NCBI RefSeq assembly: GCF_002775205.1
Contig: NC_036457.1
Location: 8,510,024 to 8,574,023 of the forward strand
Reading direction: 5' to 3'
Length of the DNA: 64,000 bases
DNA from: Xiphophorus maculatus
Lineage: Eukaryota > Chordata > Actinopteri > Cyprinodontiformes > Poeciliidae
The position numbers and the translations under genes are program-made. Below are positions 1-13,301 of this stretch, in pieces. Position 1 is the first letter of the stretch, and every line of letters starts with the position of its first letter. The notes below the pieces were generated by a model that was not told the DNA's origin, ran no database searches, and saw only the letters and a program-made list of their open reading frames with translations.

Positions 1-53
1 CAGTTTGGAAAAGAGAAACTTCTCTACCACCTCCTCCTCGGTGATGTTCTCAA
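1..53 (-). CDS. possible partial coding exon at the left window edge
   Basis: On the minus strand a CAG acceptor (complement at 54-56) is followed by 53 nt. Only one of three frames is open, and it is open all the way to base 1. It reads 17 whole codons (ENITEEEVVEKFLFSKL) after two bases that would complete a split codon. The composition looks protein-like, but the stretch is short, the polypyrimidine tract is poor, and the family is not recognised. It may be an internal exon of a gene lying to the left of the window. Confidence 0.22.
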
Positions 54-3000
54 CTGAGCTCTAAGTCTTCCGTTCTGCAGCCTGAAAGCGAGAACATGAA
101 GGTGGTCAGAAGGGAAGGGTACTGTTCAGACTGTCCACCCACTCACATCTTTTACTCCACAGCTATCTCCTCTGGCTAGCAGTAGATTCATACATGTCAA
201 AGACAGAGAAGAGGGCCTTTGTTGGCGCTGACAGGTGAAGGGAGGAATGTGAAAAGCATCCATTGTGTAACAGCACAATGCTCCCCTCACAGCAGATGCA
301 CATGCAAATCCACACGTGCACCGTCAAGTTCAAATTTAGATCCACAATCGCATGTGTGTCCAAACATCACTCCTCTCCTGTCCGCCACCTACCCACAACA
401 GCAGACAAATGATTGCACTCACCCAAATCCAGCCCTGTTTCGTCTTTACACTTGCAGTCACGTGTAATGTACTCTACAGTGACCTGCTGTGATCTGCCAG
501 CTATTCACAAGTTTTAACACCCACATGTTGCTCATTTGTTGCATTCTGTGGGTGTTTGAGACAAGCAACAACAGACAAAAATGCTCATTATCCCCTCACC
601 AAAAAAACAGAGATATATTAACTGGACAACCAACTGCTTTCCTCTTAAAAACAGTTGATTTAAAATAAAGCTTGTCTAAAATAAAATCTAGCAGAAGAGA
701 CTCCAATAATTGTTTTAGCATCTCTGTTGGTATAAATGGAGTCAATATGGTTCCTTTTCTGAATTACTTTATTATATTCTGACATTTAATGTGATACTTT
801 CCTTCACAATGGGTAAAACTGCTATGCTAGTAAATTATTGTTTTTAATTAAGTCACTTGTGTCATAATTATTGCCACTTTGGCTGCTATTGCTTCTTGCA
901 ACCCTGTACTGCCATGACACCACTTCTTTCCCCCCCATTGAACTTCACAAGGTTGGAGGATACATTTGAAATGTCTCTGTGTTTCAAATAGCAAATGATG
1001 CCATGTGATTAGAATGTTCCCAAGGCCCGCAGTAGCACAGTTCCTCTACCATGCTTAACACTGGCCAATGAGCTTTCCTACAAATTTATTGTGTGATTCA
1101 TGTAAAACAATATTATGTGTTTGTTGCCATAAAGCTCAGCCTTAGTCTCATCTGAATTTGATTGTCAGCTGTCTTGGCAAAAATATTTAAAAGTGAAAAG
1201 AAAAAAGTTGTGAGCTTGATCCAACAAGCTCATCAGAGTGGGAGAGCCACAGCCAAAGACAACCTGTTGTCTGCCTCCTCCCTCTTTCCCTGTTTTCAGC
1301 ATCCGACTCTAATAATAAGCACGTCAACACTTGTAACTTGCTGTCAGATTAATTGATGGACTGATATGTCTATTAGATCTGTCGGACAGCATTCTGCTGA
1401 GGCAACAAGTCATACTGAGTGACATCTTCTATTGTGGAGTGTCACGGAAGTTGCTGTCATATCGAGCTCACACAGTGAGACGTTCATGTGCTGTATGAAT
1501 TTTTAGAATCGTTCTAGAGTGTGTGCAAGGATGAAGGTTTCAGTTTTACACCGACAATGAGCTAAAGAATGGGTGAAAAACAGGAGCATCTGGAAAAACT
1601 ATCTGAAATAAGCTGGTTATACTGAAAAGAGGAAAATACGGGAAAGCAAAACAGGCTTAGTGAATAATAATAGAACTTGGCAGCATAAAGCTGGAGTGAA
1701 CAGAGGCTTTGGAAATTACACCAACTGACTATGCAGGAAATGGGGAAACTAACTAAACACAAGTAAGTACCATGAAAACAAAGTTAAATATAGAACACAT
1801 ATCTCCAAACATAATAATCAGAACATTGAACTCAAACAAAACCAAACTTTTAAGTCTGCATGTTTCCCACCTTTCTCTAACAGTTAACAATGAGGTAAAG
1901 GTAATTTTATTTATATAGCACATTTTCAGCAACAAGGCAGTTCAGAGTGCTTATGAGTAACACAAAAATGTTGCATGAGTCCAAAAAGAGTTACTTTTCA
2001 AGGTTTTGTGTTTTTTGTAAAATCAAAAACAATTTCTCAGTGTGTGTTTTCTTCACTTCTGAATAAGTTTGCTCAACTTAAAGGTTTACATAATTTTTTT
2101 CAGTGTGAGATTATACACATGGTCCTAAAAAGGCAGTTTAAGAAGCATATCATAACACAGGTGCTGAATTTGTATACATTTATGACTATTATTGTTATAT
2201 ATTGCAATAATACCAGCAAAAATATTATTTTTTCAAAAATACACAGAATTATTCTGATTCCCCTGCTTTTTCGTAGCCCACAATGGGTTCCTGACTCCCT
2301 GCTTTGAACATCTATTTTAGTGTTTACTGTCACAGTGTTTACATTAGCCCGCCTCAGATTTTCATCAACAGCTGCTTGCAGAGAAGGCTGACAGCAGTCA
2401 TCTGCAGTGCATGCATGTCATGTTTGTTCGGTTCGACGCCGCTGTGGGAACAATCCCGCGTTACAGCCCCATGTCATGCCTGTATGATTCTGTACATAAA
2501 CACCCAGACTGAAAATTTTGTATGCTTTCAGAGCAGATTTACTGTATGCTCCAAGCAGATGGGGTGCCACCAGGAGAGCTAGTATTGGTTGGCTTTCAGG
2601 AAATCAGTGCGATTCCTGAAATGTCACGCTATGTCCAGTCGAGCCTCGGGGCTGATTGTTGAGTGTTGACGTGGCCGGTTTTGAGTGTCACCCAACAGTT
2701 TCGATGACAGCGCGGAAGCACAGACTTGTCTCCCTTTTTCCTTCTCCCTCGACCTTTAGTAGGGGGAGATTGTCAACACCTGTTCCCCTTCTAAAAATAG
2801 GGAAACCTCTGTGTACAAATGAACGGACACAGACAAACTCGTACAAATCATGTTGTAGAGTGGTGCTTTTTTGGAAAGATTCATCTCAACAGTTTATTTC
2901 AACAAACTTGAATATTATCATATCGACAAAAGATAAAAAACTGCATTTATATCCTGCTGGAGTAAGAATGCTTGTGCATAATGCCATGGCTTAGCAGCCT

Positions 3001-3540
3001 GCCTCTCTGAGACATTTTTTCATTCAAGAGATATTCGCAGCTGCCAGAGAGGGAAAAGGTAATCTCCCTGATGTCAGATTCTGAAGACGACAAAAAATAA
3101 AAATCATATTCCAGAGATGTTGTTGCTTTAACAAGGAGTGTTTTAAATGCTGCGTAGGTGCACCCTGAAGCACTTAAATTCAGAAGGCGAGCTGCATCAA
3201 AATTGCCTGAAAATAATTACACAGATTAAATATGACCTTCTGTGAAGTGGTAGGAGGAGATGCACCTAACCCAGAAAAACACATCTTTCCAAAGTGGATT
3301 CACATTTCTCTCTTCGCCTTTAACCGATCAATTTTAGAGCGCCTGCCTTTCAGAACGTTCTCTTGGAAAATCTTCCGCTTATCTGCCTGTGGGGTTTCAA
3401 ATGTGCAGATGAAAAATACATGAAATTTATTTAGCCTAATGCATCTGCTGGTGGAAGCTCTAATAATTTGGATCCCTTGCTACTTATAATTCAAGATGTT
3501 GTTCTGAAGGATTAAACATTGCAACAAACAAGATGTAATA
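54..3540. other. gene-free stretch
   Basis: I see no convincing exon, RNA gene or complete mobile element here. The open frames are short and AT-rich. The only recognisable item is a short repeat fragment near 1904-1960. Position 2390-2480 is more GC-rich than its surroundings and could be a regulatory block, but no motif supports that. Confidence 0.5.
1904..1960 (+). repeat. short interspersed teleost repeat fragment (retroposon 3' end)
   Basis: The segment contains TTTATTTATATAGCACATTT followed by CAGCAACAAGGCAGTTCA and an AGTGCTT block. The same arrangement recurs at 45238-45290 in this window. This conserved block is widespread in fish genomes as the 3' part of retroposons. Only the fragment is preserved, with no head or target duplication visible. 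Confidence 0.55.
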
Positions 3541-3544
3541 AATT

Positions 3545-3850
3545 CATCCTTGCCAAATGGTTTATACCCTTTTGACTTTTGCACATTTTGCCAAACCACA
3601 AACAAGGTTCAATGAATTTCATTAGGATTTTAGATGATAGATCAACCTAAAATAATGCATAACTGTGAAGAGGAAGGAAAATGAGACATGGTTTTCCATT
3701 TTTATGACAAATAAAATCATTTGGCATGGATATGTGTTCAGCCCCTTTAATCGGATACCCCTGAGTTAAATACAGTGCGAGCAATTGCCTTGTCATTGAA
3801 CTTTTTGACCTACTTTTAATAAGCTTAGTTAACTTCTGCATGTAATCTTT
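3545..3850. mobile_element. decayed Tc1/mariner-like element (terminal-repeat relic)
   Basis: The order of blocks matches the long terminal inverted repeat of fish Tc1-like transposons: a TATACCCTTTTGACTTTTGC start, a CACATTTTGCCA block, a GGAAGGAAAATGAGACATGG block, an ATTCAGCCCCTTTAATC-like block and GGATACCCCTGAGTTAAAT. No transposase frame remains. The borders are approximate. Confidence 0.6.
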
Positions 3851-5239
3851 TGTACTTGGAATTTATTTAAGGGTATCAAAATGAGGGGGCGGCAACTGTA
3901 AATGCAAACCACACACACAGATTACATTTGTGCTCAACTTTTTCTTGCCCAATCACAAGCAAATAACAAAACTTATTTGAATATGTTAAGGTTTTTGCTT
4001 CTAATGTGAATTTATGTCAATTTTAAGGGGTACATTTGCAAGGCCGACAAACCAATGTTAGTTAGCAGCAGAGTTTTACTTTTTTTTGGAAAAGTTCATA
4101 ACCTACCTGGATTAACAATGGAGGCAATAAAACTGAATGATAGATAAAACTTTCTATGTAAGAATGATTTGCATGCAGAGTTGCTCTCGCACGTATTTTT
4201 CATTTTAGGCAATAACTCAGTTCCGCAGGGAGCTGAATGTGGCCTTGAGAACGTTTAAATTCCACAAGTAGACACTTTGAGTAATACTTAAGAGTGCACT
4301 GAGAATATTCCAGTGGTAGTGTATCATATTGTCAGATTTTTTATTACATGGTAATTCACATTAACACTTAGAGAATATTGCTGCTAGGAAACATGTAATG
4401 CAGAAAGCAAAGAAGGATAATGTCAGGAGTTGCACTTGGTCCAAGTCTAGTCTCCGTATCCCGAGGTTTACTGGGGAAGTTATGGTCTCATTTGTTCTGG
4501 TTGTTAACCACTTTTGTGGGGATTTTTACATGAAAAACAAGCTGAGTGCCTCTGGGCCACCACAGTGATTGCTAGTGAGTCTCAAGGAGGTGATGTGGTC
4601 TCATCACTGTGAAAACATCCAGACGCTTCACGACACCTGTTCTCTGCTGATAATGCCAAGTGAAAGCTGAGCAGATTCACACCAGAATGTTTCTTCGGGT
4701 GCATGTAAATCAAATCACAGGTAGCAATGTAGCTGTTATGAACTAATTAGTTTAATCTGTTATCTTCTTCTGTGGTATTTAATAGGGTTTGTAAATTGTA
4801 GTTTATATAGTCAAACATGGAAGGATTTGTTTTCAAGTCACATGCACAGCCGGGGTCTTTAAATAATCGTTACAGCTTATTGTTCATGATTATATTAGTT
4901 TGATTCAGAACATTGAATAACTAAAAATGAAATATTGAAAATGTTATAGCTTTCTCATAATAATGAAACCATATCACACTTCATGTTGGGGGGCTTATGG
5001 ACGCTCAAAGCTAATCTATTCAGAAACATTTTAATACTTTTAATACTTTACATGTCTTTTGGTGAATGTAACTTGTCGTGAAAATACACATTTAAGAGAT
5101 TTTGATTTTTACATTTAAAATAGATCTATTTTTTTTCCTTCATTATGACAAAAACTTCACATTAACATTGCCTTGATCTTTTCACCACAGCACCTCTTGC
5201 TTTTCTGCCATCACAGCCTTTGTCAGCAATACCAAGGCC
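3851..5239. other. gene-free stretch
   Basis: AT-rich DNA with no coding signal, RNA gene or identifiable mobile element that I can support. Confidence 0.45.
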
Positions 5240-5865
5240 TTCAGCAAAAGCACCTTGCAAAACTATTGACACCATTGGAGTTATTCCGGATTTTATTATG
5301 CCAACACAAAAACATCATTGTATTTTTCTGGCCAGTAGCATTTCAATGAGATTATATGTGATAAACCAGGACAAAGTTAGGCAGAATTTCAAAGGGGAAG
5401 CTACACAAGATACAAATGTCTAAATCTAAAAGGTTTGGCATGCATTTACATTCAGCTACACAGAGTCACTACTGTGTAAAATTACTACATGTTTTAAGTG
5501 CTGCAGCTTCAAGCAGGTTTTCTTTGAGAATCACTCTGTCTTCAACCCCATTATGCCCAACAAGCTTCTATATTACTGTTGAATCTCCACAGCATAATGC
5601 TGCCACCATCATGCTTCACAGTGGAGGTAGTGGGTTTGAATATCAGCTCCTCAATACACACATTGTTTTGCATGTATGTCAAATGTCATCAGTGACAAGT
5701 CAAAATGCATATGCATGCCACGCTTCAGATTTTTAATTTCAAAACCTTCTCTTTTCTCTTCACAATGCAAAATTCCCAAATGTTCATGTTTGTGGTTATA
5801 ATGTGTCAACATGTTGAAAAAAATCAAGAGGTATGACTAGTTTTGCAAGGCACCGTATGTGAAGA
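5240..5865. mobile_element. decayed, internally deleted Tc1-like element
   Basis: The left end reads CACCTTGCAAAACTATTGAC and the right end TGACTAGTTTTGCAAGGCAC, which are imperfect inverted copies of each other and match the CCTTGCAAAAGTATT termini of fish Tc1-like elements. Inside is GCATAATGCTGCCACCATCA, a remnant of the transposase region in inverted orientation. All frames carry stops, so the copy is inactive. Confidence 0.65.
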
Positions 5866-7689
5866 CCCTGAACCCAGAGCTCACTGAAGAGATTATAAAT
5901 TATAGCTGCCTCGGGATCGACTGTGATTCCGCCAAAGGATAAGAATGTTCCTGGGGAACAGACAGTTAAAAGTCAGACCTTGGAATGAACTGAACAGTCT
6001 GGAAACAGCCTGCATTAACAATGAGAAGATGAAGAGTCCTCTAGAGTTATATCTAGTTATGCTAAATTCCCATCTCCTCCTCTCATTGGCAGCTTCAGAC
6101 AGAAAATTCCCAGTGGGTATTTCTTTATCTTTTCCCTCAGCAAAATGGTCCCTTTGAAAGTAGAAATTTGAGAAATGAAGCAAAAGCCATTTTAATTCAA
6201 CTCACTATTGGCTTCATATTAACGTGTAATCTCTTCTTTGCATTCCATTCACTTGGCTGACATTGCAGAGTCCTCTGGAAATAAACCAAACTCCAATCTA
6301 GCAAGTATGCATACGCAACGTTTGATTTAAAATTCAGAACCTTTAAATATTTATTACCGTTGTTCCTCTCTTTTCGGTGCATCGCTCAGGGTTTGGCTTG
6401 TCAGTCTTGTGTTTTGTGTTCTATGCATTGCTGTTGTGCAGAGCTCCTTTGATCAAGCCTTGCGAGGACAGGTCGCTTCAAATAACTTGTTCAAAGCCAA
6501 AGCTGGTTAAAGCTGCCTGAGTTTATTTAAAAATCAATCCGTCCTTTGCTGGATTTTCTTAGCAAATGGATTTAATTAGCGTTATAAACAGCAGCATAAA
6601 AGGCAGGGCTTTCCAGCTTTGTAGAGCTTGTATAGTGAGGAGCTGTCTGTTGTTTAAGTCGTGGTGCATGCCCTTCACTGAAAGACTTTAAAAACAGCTA
6701 CAGATGGCATGTTTTAATTAATCTTCCATGCAGTAATGGCCCTGTGCCACTTTGTTTAAAAAAATATATGGACATCCAATTATTGAAACTGGTCTTGCGA
6801 GACCAAACCTGATGGAACTGATATGTACACTTATGACCCTGTTCTTCAGAGACAAAATACTTCGATGAAGTAGATCATTGTCCTGATTCAAAAATTACAA
6901 TTAGTTCAGGCTTGAATTATATAAAAATCAGATTTAGTGACTGCGATACCTGAATTACCTGTCCTCTGAGACTCATCATTCTCACAGAGAGTTCACACAT
7001 GCATTTTTTATGTGTGAAAACATGACGGCTGGCAGTATGGAAATGTGCAGCCTCGGGCTCAAAACTACTTGAGCTAATATGGAGAGAGGTTTTAAAACTA
7101 GATGCAAATGTGCTATATTCGTCTCATAATAAATGAAGCCCTCTCAGCTCAGGAGACTGATTCTTACATCAACTCCTCGCATTTAAGAGTTACATAAGAG
7201 AGAAGTGGAAATGCATGCAAAAATAGGAGTTGTGAAATTAGGCCACTTACTATGAAAAAATAATTTCATGAAATGAATAAGTACATTTTCACAGAAACTT
7301 GTTGCATGCAGTCTCTTTAGGACTCTTTTGTGTTCTTGCTGAGACTTAACAGGAGGAACCGTCACATTTGTCTGAAAGTTTCATCTTCACGTCCCTCCAG
7401 TTTGAGTTTGATCAAAAGGATAGTCCTGCACACATGGGATCATTAAACATTGATGCAGGCTGCAGGAAAGTAACAAATTGTTTTGCATAAATTACCAGTG
7501 TTCTAAATTTATGTAAAAATACTGGTAAATATAAATTTGCTTGCTATAATTGTGATTGCTTTTAAAAATCCTAATAATCAAGAGAACAAGATCCTTCAAA
7601 CAAGAGACTGAAATTAGCTTTCTCTGGACTCAGCCTTAGAGACAGAAGTGTACTCACTGAAGCTTGAAGTGCTTCACATTGAAAGGATT
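5866..7689. other. gene-free stretch
   Basis: No supported exon, RNA gene or element. Overlapping open frames on both strands at 5893-6183 are low-complexity shadows of each other and show no splice context. Confidence 0.4.
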
Positions 7690-7915
7690 CAGTTGACATG
7701 GTTCAGGGGTTTGTTAAGGACCCCTCCTTTTAGAGTTTAAACAAGTAGGTCCTAACCGGAGAGGGAGACTCAGGACCCACTAGAGGAGCTATTGACCTGG
7801 GAATGTGATCCCCCAAAATCAGCTGAGGTGTTGTCGTTTGGAGAGGGATGTCTGGATTTTCCTTAAGTACCTGTTAACCCTAATAGTGGATGGACGGACA
7901 GATGGATGGATGGAT
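7690..7915 (+). mobile_element. decayed LINE 3' end with GGAT repeats
   Basis: A block containing GACTCAGGACCCACTAGAGG, a GGAGAGGGATGTCTGG segment and a terminal GGATGGATGGATGA run matches the end of abundant fish non-LTR retrotransposons (end of reverse-transcriptase ORF, short 3'UTR, GGAT tail). It is heavily mutated and has no open frame, so it is a dead 5'-truncated insertion. Confidence 0.5.
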
Positions 7916-9138
7916 GAACTTCCTGTTTCATACTAAAGTAAAGACATCCTTGGCATACAGACGCTTGTCCTAACCTTGAACCATCATAAGTTGTTTCTAA
8001 AATCTTCCAGCAGTTGTTTGTTTCTTCCTATTTGAATCAAGCTTGACCTCGTAAACAGCTGTACTGACCTCCTCTCACAGCTTATTAATGACACATAATA
8101 TCTGTTAGCAGCCCTGACCTTTCCCAACATGCTGCGAACACATTTCAGTAGCTACCCGGAACCTCAGCATGACTCTACACCAGGCACAACAATAACAGGT
8201 GAAAGTCCTGTTAGAGGCACTGCAGAAAGCCTCTTGGAATGTAAAGAAAAAAGAAAAAAGTATAAGCAGACATGACAATTTACGGTAGTGGATTCAACAA
8301 GTCACAGTGGATATACAAAACGTCAAATGGTGATGAAATGTTGTGTTGTCTTTGTGCCTGGAGGTAATAAAATCCTTTGGAACATTTGTCTCTTGTGTGG
8401 GTCACTGCATTTGATAACAGATGAATACCAACGGAGAAGTAAATCTGCCACAGCTTGGAAAAAACACCCCAAGTGGCACAAGAAAAGTAGTGAAAGAATT
8501 CCTTGGACAAATTTCAGCGGGACTTATTTCACTCACCACAGGAGGATATACTTATTTACAAAAGCAGCTCCAGTCAGGGAGAACAGAAGGACCTTGAGGA
8601 GGAGTAAAAAGTCTGACATTTTTAAACAGGCAATGAACTCAAAGAGTTTTACAGTTTTTCAAGCTGAACCTAGAGGTGGATGGTGTAGTCCGAAATTATC
8701 CCTAAGCAAAATTAACAGTATAGTTTTACTTATATAGTAGTAAAAAGCAGTAGTAAAAGATATTCTTCAATACTTTAATGATATAATCTTTTGACCTTCT
8801 CATTCTGAAGATTGACAAGGAGAAAGAGTCTGTGATATTTCAAAAAGGAAAAGTAAATTACAAATGAAGTAATTGACCTAATAATTTCGATAACAATTTT
8901 TAGGAGATGTTTTGTTTGACTGAGCAAAACAATGTCTCAACGTTTTTTGTATGATATACTAATATAATTTTGTTTTCAGATTTTGCACACATTGTTTCCA
9001 GTGTGATAAACATTTTTCTAAGGTTGGTGCCCTGAGGTTTTTCTTTCAGTAAAGAAACCCAATTTGACTGGACTAATCCTCTAAACAGAACCAGGTCAGT
9101 GTTTTCTGTTTAAAATGAGCTCTCTCTACATTAAAATG
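7916..9138. other. gene-free stretch
   Basis: This stretch holds a 149-codon open frame (8288-8737, plus) that begins at GTG, has no splice or family support and is judged spurious. Nothing else is recognisable. Confidence 0.4.
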
Positions 9139-9140
9139 AA

Positions 9141-9183
<43 letters not shown>

Positions 9184-9185
9184 AT
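9139..9185. repeat. AAAT tetranucleotide microsatellite
   Basis: About 12 uninterrupted AATA units, read directly from the sequence. Confidence 0.95.
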
Positions 9186-9281
9186 ATCATGTGCACCTGC
9201 ATTCAATTGTTGTCATAAATTGCATGTCTAAATATATGTTCTAGTCTGTAAACAGCTGTCTTTTTCAATTTTGCCTCTCAG

Positions 9282-9428
9282 GTTTCAACAACACTTTATT
9301 CCATCAGGAAAATGGCCTCAGTTTGTGGTAAACTATTAAGCTTAACGTCCATCAACAGAAAGCCAGCTAATAGCTTATTTCCTTGGAGATCTGGAGAGGC
9401 CATTTACAAGAACGAGTTATATGGCAGG
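9282..9428 (+). CDS. candidate small coding exon, unassigned
   Basis: A strong acceptor (TTTTGCCTCTCAG) precedes a 147-nt segment that ends at a strong donor (AGG followed by GTAAGT). One frame is open throughout. It contains an ATG in good context (AAAATGG) at 9312-9314, giving 39 codons that start MASVCGKLLSLTSINRK and end KNELYGR. The N-terminus has basic and hydroxylated residues and no acidic residue for about 30 positions, which would fit a mitochondrial presequence. Exon phase at the end is 0. A possible in-phase partner at 9744-9797 follows a good acceptor and ends in TGA after 17 codons. The family is not recognised, so chance or a transposon origin is possible. Confidence 0.28.
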
Positions 9429-12239
9429 GTAAGTGACCTCTGTTCTCCTTGCCTATAACAAGATAATGCACAGAGGCATTACCACATGTCTACTTCAAGT
9501 GTGTTGTTATGTGGAGTGGAGATTTATGAGCCAGGGAATAAGATCTAGAACATTTCTGAAAGATTATGATAAATGAAGAAGCATTTGAAAGCATGTGATC
9601 ATCCATGCCCCACACTGACCTTTAACTATGTATTGATTAGATGTGCAAGCAGCAAAATCTGTGGGATAAGCCTTTGTGTGTTCACAGGCGTGGGCGAAAA
9701 GCTTTTGAAGATTGATAAAAGGTTTTGCTGGAATGTTTTACAGGGCATTAAGTTTCATGATAATAGCCTCAAATTTCTAAAAGCAGAAGCAGTGTGACTT
9801 TTTTTACCCACCAGGACAAAAGCTTTTAATGAGTCTAACAATCTCTTTTCTTATTGTAGACTTAGCCGAACGCTAAAAGGTTAGTGTGACTAAAGAAATG
9901 TCAAAGATGAAGAGAAAAATGGGCACTGCAGCAGATAAAAAAGGCCTTTATTCTTGTAGGTGTTCTTTTTTTATATGTGTTATAGTTTGGGGATTTTCTT
10001 TTAAACTGTTATCCAATGAAGTACATAGAGTTTGCCGAGACCAATTAGTGTGTTACTCCTGTCCATAACGGCATCAATAACCCCAAATGTGAGAACCCTT
10101 TTTGCCTAAGCTTTAAAATCACAAGAGGTTGCTTAAAATAATTGACCACAAACCGTGATATTCTGTCAAGAAGCTGCATCATCTTCACTTTTAACATATT
10201 CTGTTCACATAACCCAATGTTTTGACATCTGATATACTTTTGATGTAACATATAAAGCCCCTGTAGCAATGTGTCTTATTTTGCCTTGCTGGTGCTATAG
10301 ATCCCTTTTTTGCTTTGCACTCAGTGTATGAGCGTCCTCTAGTGGTTGAGTTGTTATAATCTGAATTAGTTAATAAATACATGTAGTTCTAACACCCCAT
10401 GTCAGACTATTTAGAAATTTAATGAAGCAAAACTGAATCTAATTTAATCAGTGTAGACTGAGACTCTGCAAGGCGTTATGTGTCATTCAGTAATATTTCC
10501 AGTTAAGGTTGCTGCATTGAGTAACTTTGTGCAAATTTCAGTGGATGTCGCTGGTTGTGACGTACATGTTGGGTCAGTAAATGGCTATGCAGCTCTCCTC
10601 TCCCCCTCGCTCTCTGCTGGGCTACAGTTAGTTCTCCATATCAGAGCCCAACATGAATGATCAGGCTAGTTAGCATGGCAACCAAAGACGATGAATAAAT
10701 AATTTTTCTGTAATTGTAAATTGTTTCTCTGCCATAAACACATTAAATGAGGGTGACTGACAGTGCTAAGACCTTCCTCCTGGCTCTGATTGGTTGTTTC
10801 TGACCAGAAGCTGATGGTGACAATTTTAACAAATATGTAAAAAGAAAAACAAACAAACAAAAAAACCATACTGTTTATAAAAGTTAAATACAGCAGCTTT
10901 GCGCCGCCCCAGTCAATTGATCCAGCATTCACATTCCTGGTATTAAACCACCTCTCTTTCACTCTTTAATTGCTGTATTCTCCTGTTATGCTCCATTATA
11001 CTCCATGTACCCAGTTCCTGTTTGTAAGTTCTTGTTTAGTTATTGTTACACTAAAGTCTGCTCTACATTTGGGTCTAATGATCAGACCAAAAATCATGAC
11101 ACAAATTGGTTGAAATATAATTAAAGCCAAACGTCTGGCTTTAGAAAAGGCATTTCATTTCACTGATGATTTGTCATCTTGCGGAGAGGAAACCTGATAT
11201 ACTGACTATAATCAATAAAGAAAAAACTGCCGTCATCAATGTTGTGTAGTAAATTTTCTAATCTACCCTAATGAGCAGCTATCAAAATAATATCTACATT
11301 ATTACAACTTGAAACCAGAAAATGCCTGAAAACCTTTTCCGTGACCTCTTAGTTTTCACTATCATTCAATCATCAGTATTAAACACCAAACGGCAGCACG
11401 CCAGCCAGAAAACATTATACCTACTAATCATTGCCATTTCTCCAAGAAACGCAATGTTGTCCACTTAAATATGTCCAAGCCTGGGGGTTTGGAGAAGCAC
11501 AAACAGATTAAATGTCCACCTAAGAGGAAGCAGGAGTTATAAGGAAAGAGGAGAAGACTCACTTTCCTCAAAACAGATGCTCAAGTCCCGAGGGGGTTCT
11601 AATAAAAGAGAATTAGGATTCGAACCATTCAGCCCACTTCCTCTACCTTTAACCTTCAGGATGCCAACATAAGGAAAGACATACATCAAACGTCTTAAGT
11701 TTTGTTTTCCGCCTTTTGGGGAACACCTATGAGCGAGGTTTCATTTTCATAAGTACCAGCATCCAGAGACTGCTGTGATTCATGTTTTAAAAGAGTTATA
11801 AATTAGAGCCCAGCACACCTCAGTGTGATCGAGGCTCCAGGACCGGAGTGTGTGGGCACACCAATGGTACACACAAATACAACACGATAAAGAAAATAGC
11901 CAAAGAAAAAAGAAAGAAGTAGATATTTAAACACATCCAGCAGAGGTCAGTTTCAAGACTCAGCCATTTTTATTGCCCACACACCCACGCCCACGTACTG
12001 AACATCATTAAAAACAAAAGGGCATCACTGAAACAATGTAGCAATCTGTGATGCAGCCAACTGAGACAGATTTGTTGCTGTAAGGCTGCGCTGCACGAAT
12101 CTTACAAGAGAAAAGCCTTCATTTTCACGCAATTCTTCACCCATAAAAATGTGGGATTTGATTGCAGCTGTCTGTTTCTGTCCAGTATTTTTAGTTCCTG
12201 TGTTTGAACACTGCAATTACTTATTTGGTTTCAGCAGGC
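9429..12239. other. gene-free stretch
   Basis: Apart from the possible short exon at 9744-9797, I see no supported gene. Open frames at 10045-10382 and 10666-10962 lack splice context and family resemblance. No repeat borders are clear. Confidence 0.4.
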
Positions 12240-13125
12240 ATAGACTAAATGGAAAGTTTTCATACTTTGTTTTACAACCAGATCAATTCTGTAAATGAAA
12301 GGCAACAGATAGGTGATTTTTGAAAATATTTGCTAATAAATTTGGAAAAAAGTACAAACATCTTTGTTTAGATCTTTTTACAACGGCACCACTCAATGAA
12401 GTTCAGTGTGACTAATTCCCTTTTGAAGTAAAAGTCAATGACCTTTGCATAGTTTAGTTTTATGTAAGCCTAAATTATATATATATAAATATATATTGTG
12501 TTAAAAAATAAACATGTAGAACAATAAACAAACCTAACAGATCAGGGATAAGGTTCGACATTATTCTGAACACACAACCCAGCAGCATCATACTGTGGAT
12601 GTTGTTTTTTCCAAGCTGGAATAATAATCCTTTTCAGAGCAGATGGAAAAAATTTCAGAGCTTAAAAGAAACAAAAACAAAAAAAAAAAAACAGCAATCC
12701 TGGAAGAAAACCTGTAAGACACTGCAAAAAAACTGACATGGCTGAAGTTTACATTCCTGTAGGACAACAACCCTAAACGTAAAACCAGAACTTCATTTTT
12801 AAAAACATTATCAGATATTTAATTGATAATTTGTGCCAAGACTCGAAAATTGTTCACAGACACTGTTTCTAGTCAAACTAGGCCAGAACAGTTTTGCAAA
12901 GAATGTGGAACCACATTAGTCTCTAGACACGCAACTCTGATCGGGACACATTACTAAACAACTCAGGTGGAAAAGTTTTCTACAGAGACTCAGGGGAGAC
13001 AACCTTCACTTCACAATGACGATTACCATTTTGTCTACTGCATAGAATCCAAATAAAATACACCGATGGTTTTGGTTGTAGCATACCAAAATGTGAAACA
13101 GTCTGAATATGTTTGCAAAGGCATT
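12240..13125. mobile_element. decayed Tc1-like transposon with transposase relic
   Basis: Blocks in transposon order can be recognised on the plus strand: CAGCAGCATCATACTGTGGA, GCAATCCTGGAAGAAAACCT, a GGACAACAACCCTAAACGTA block, a GACTCGAAAATTGTTCACAG block and GTTTTGCAAAGAATGTGGAA. These are degenerate pieces of the catalytic and C-terminal region of Tc1-family transposase. Many frameshifts and stops show it is inactive. It ends just downstream of the first LRR gene's 3' end. Confidence 0.65.
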
Positions 13126-13215
13126 GTAAATTGATTCATGGCAACCGCCTTAAGGGCTCTAGAGAATTTGAAAATATTGGAAATTAAGAAAACACCTCAG
13201 GAGAACACAGCAATG

Positions 13216-13231
13216 TTTATTATTATTTATT
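13216..13231 (-). terminator. tandem polyadenylation signals of LRR gene 1
   Basis: Two AATAAA hexamers on the minus strand (complement TTTATT at 13216-13221 and 13226-13231) lie about 70-90 nt past the stop codon of the LRR gene. That spacing suits a short 3'UTR. The assignment is by position only. Confidence 0.5.
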
Positions 13232-13301
13232 TACTTGACATGCAACCAAAAAGGAAACAAAAGTCAAATATTTACTTTCCTGCATTTTCTCACAACACCA
13301 T

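Noticed and set aside
5416..5736. 106-codon frame
   Set aside because: It runs through a decayed Tc1-like element and does not match a transposase frame.
8288..8737. 149-codon plus-strand open frame
   Set aside because: Starts at GTG, shows no domain, no splice context and an AT-rich random composition; one such frame is expected by chance in 64 kb.
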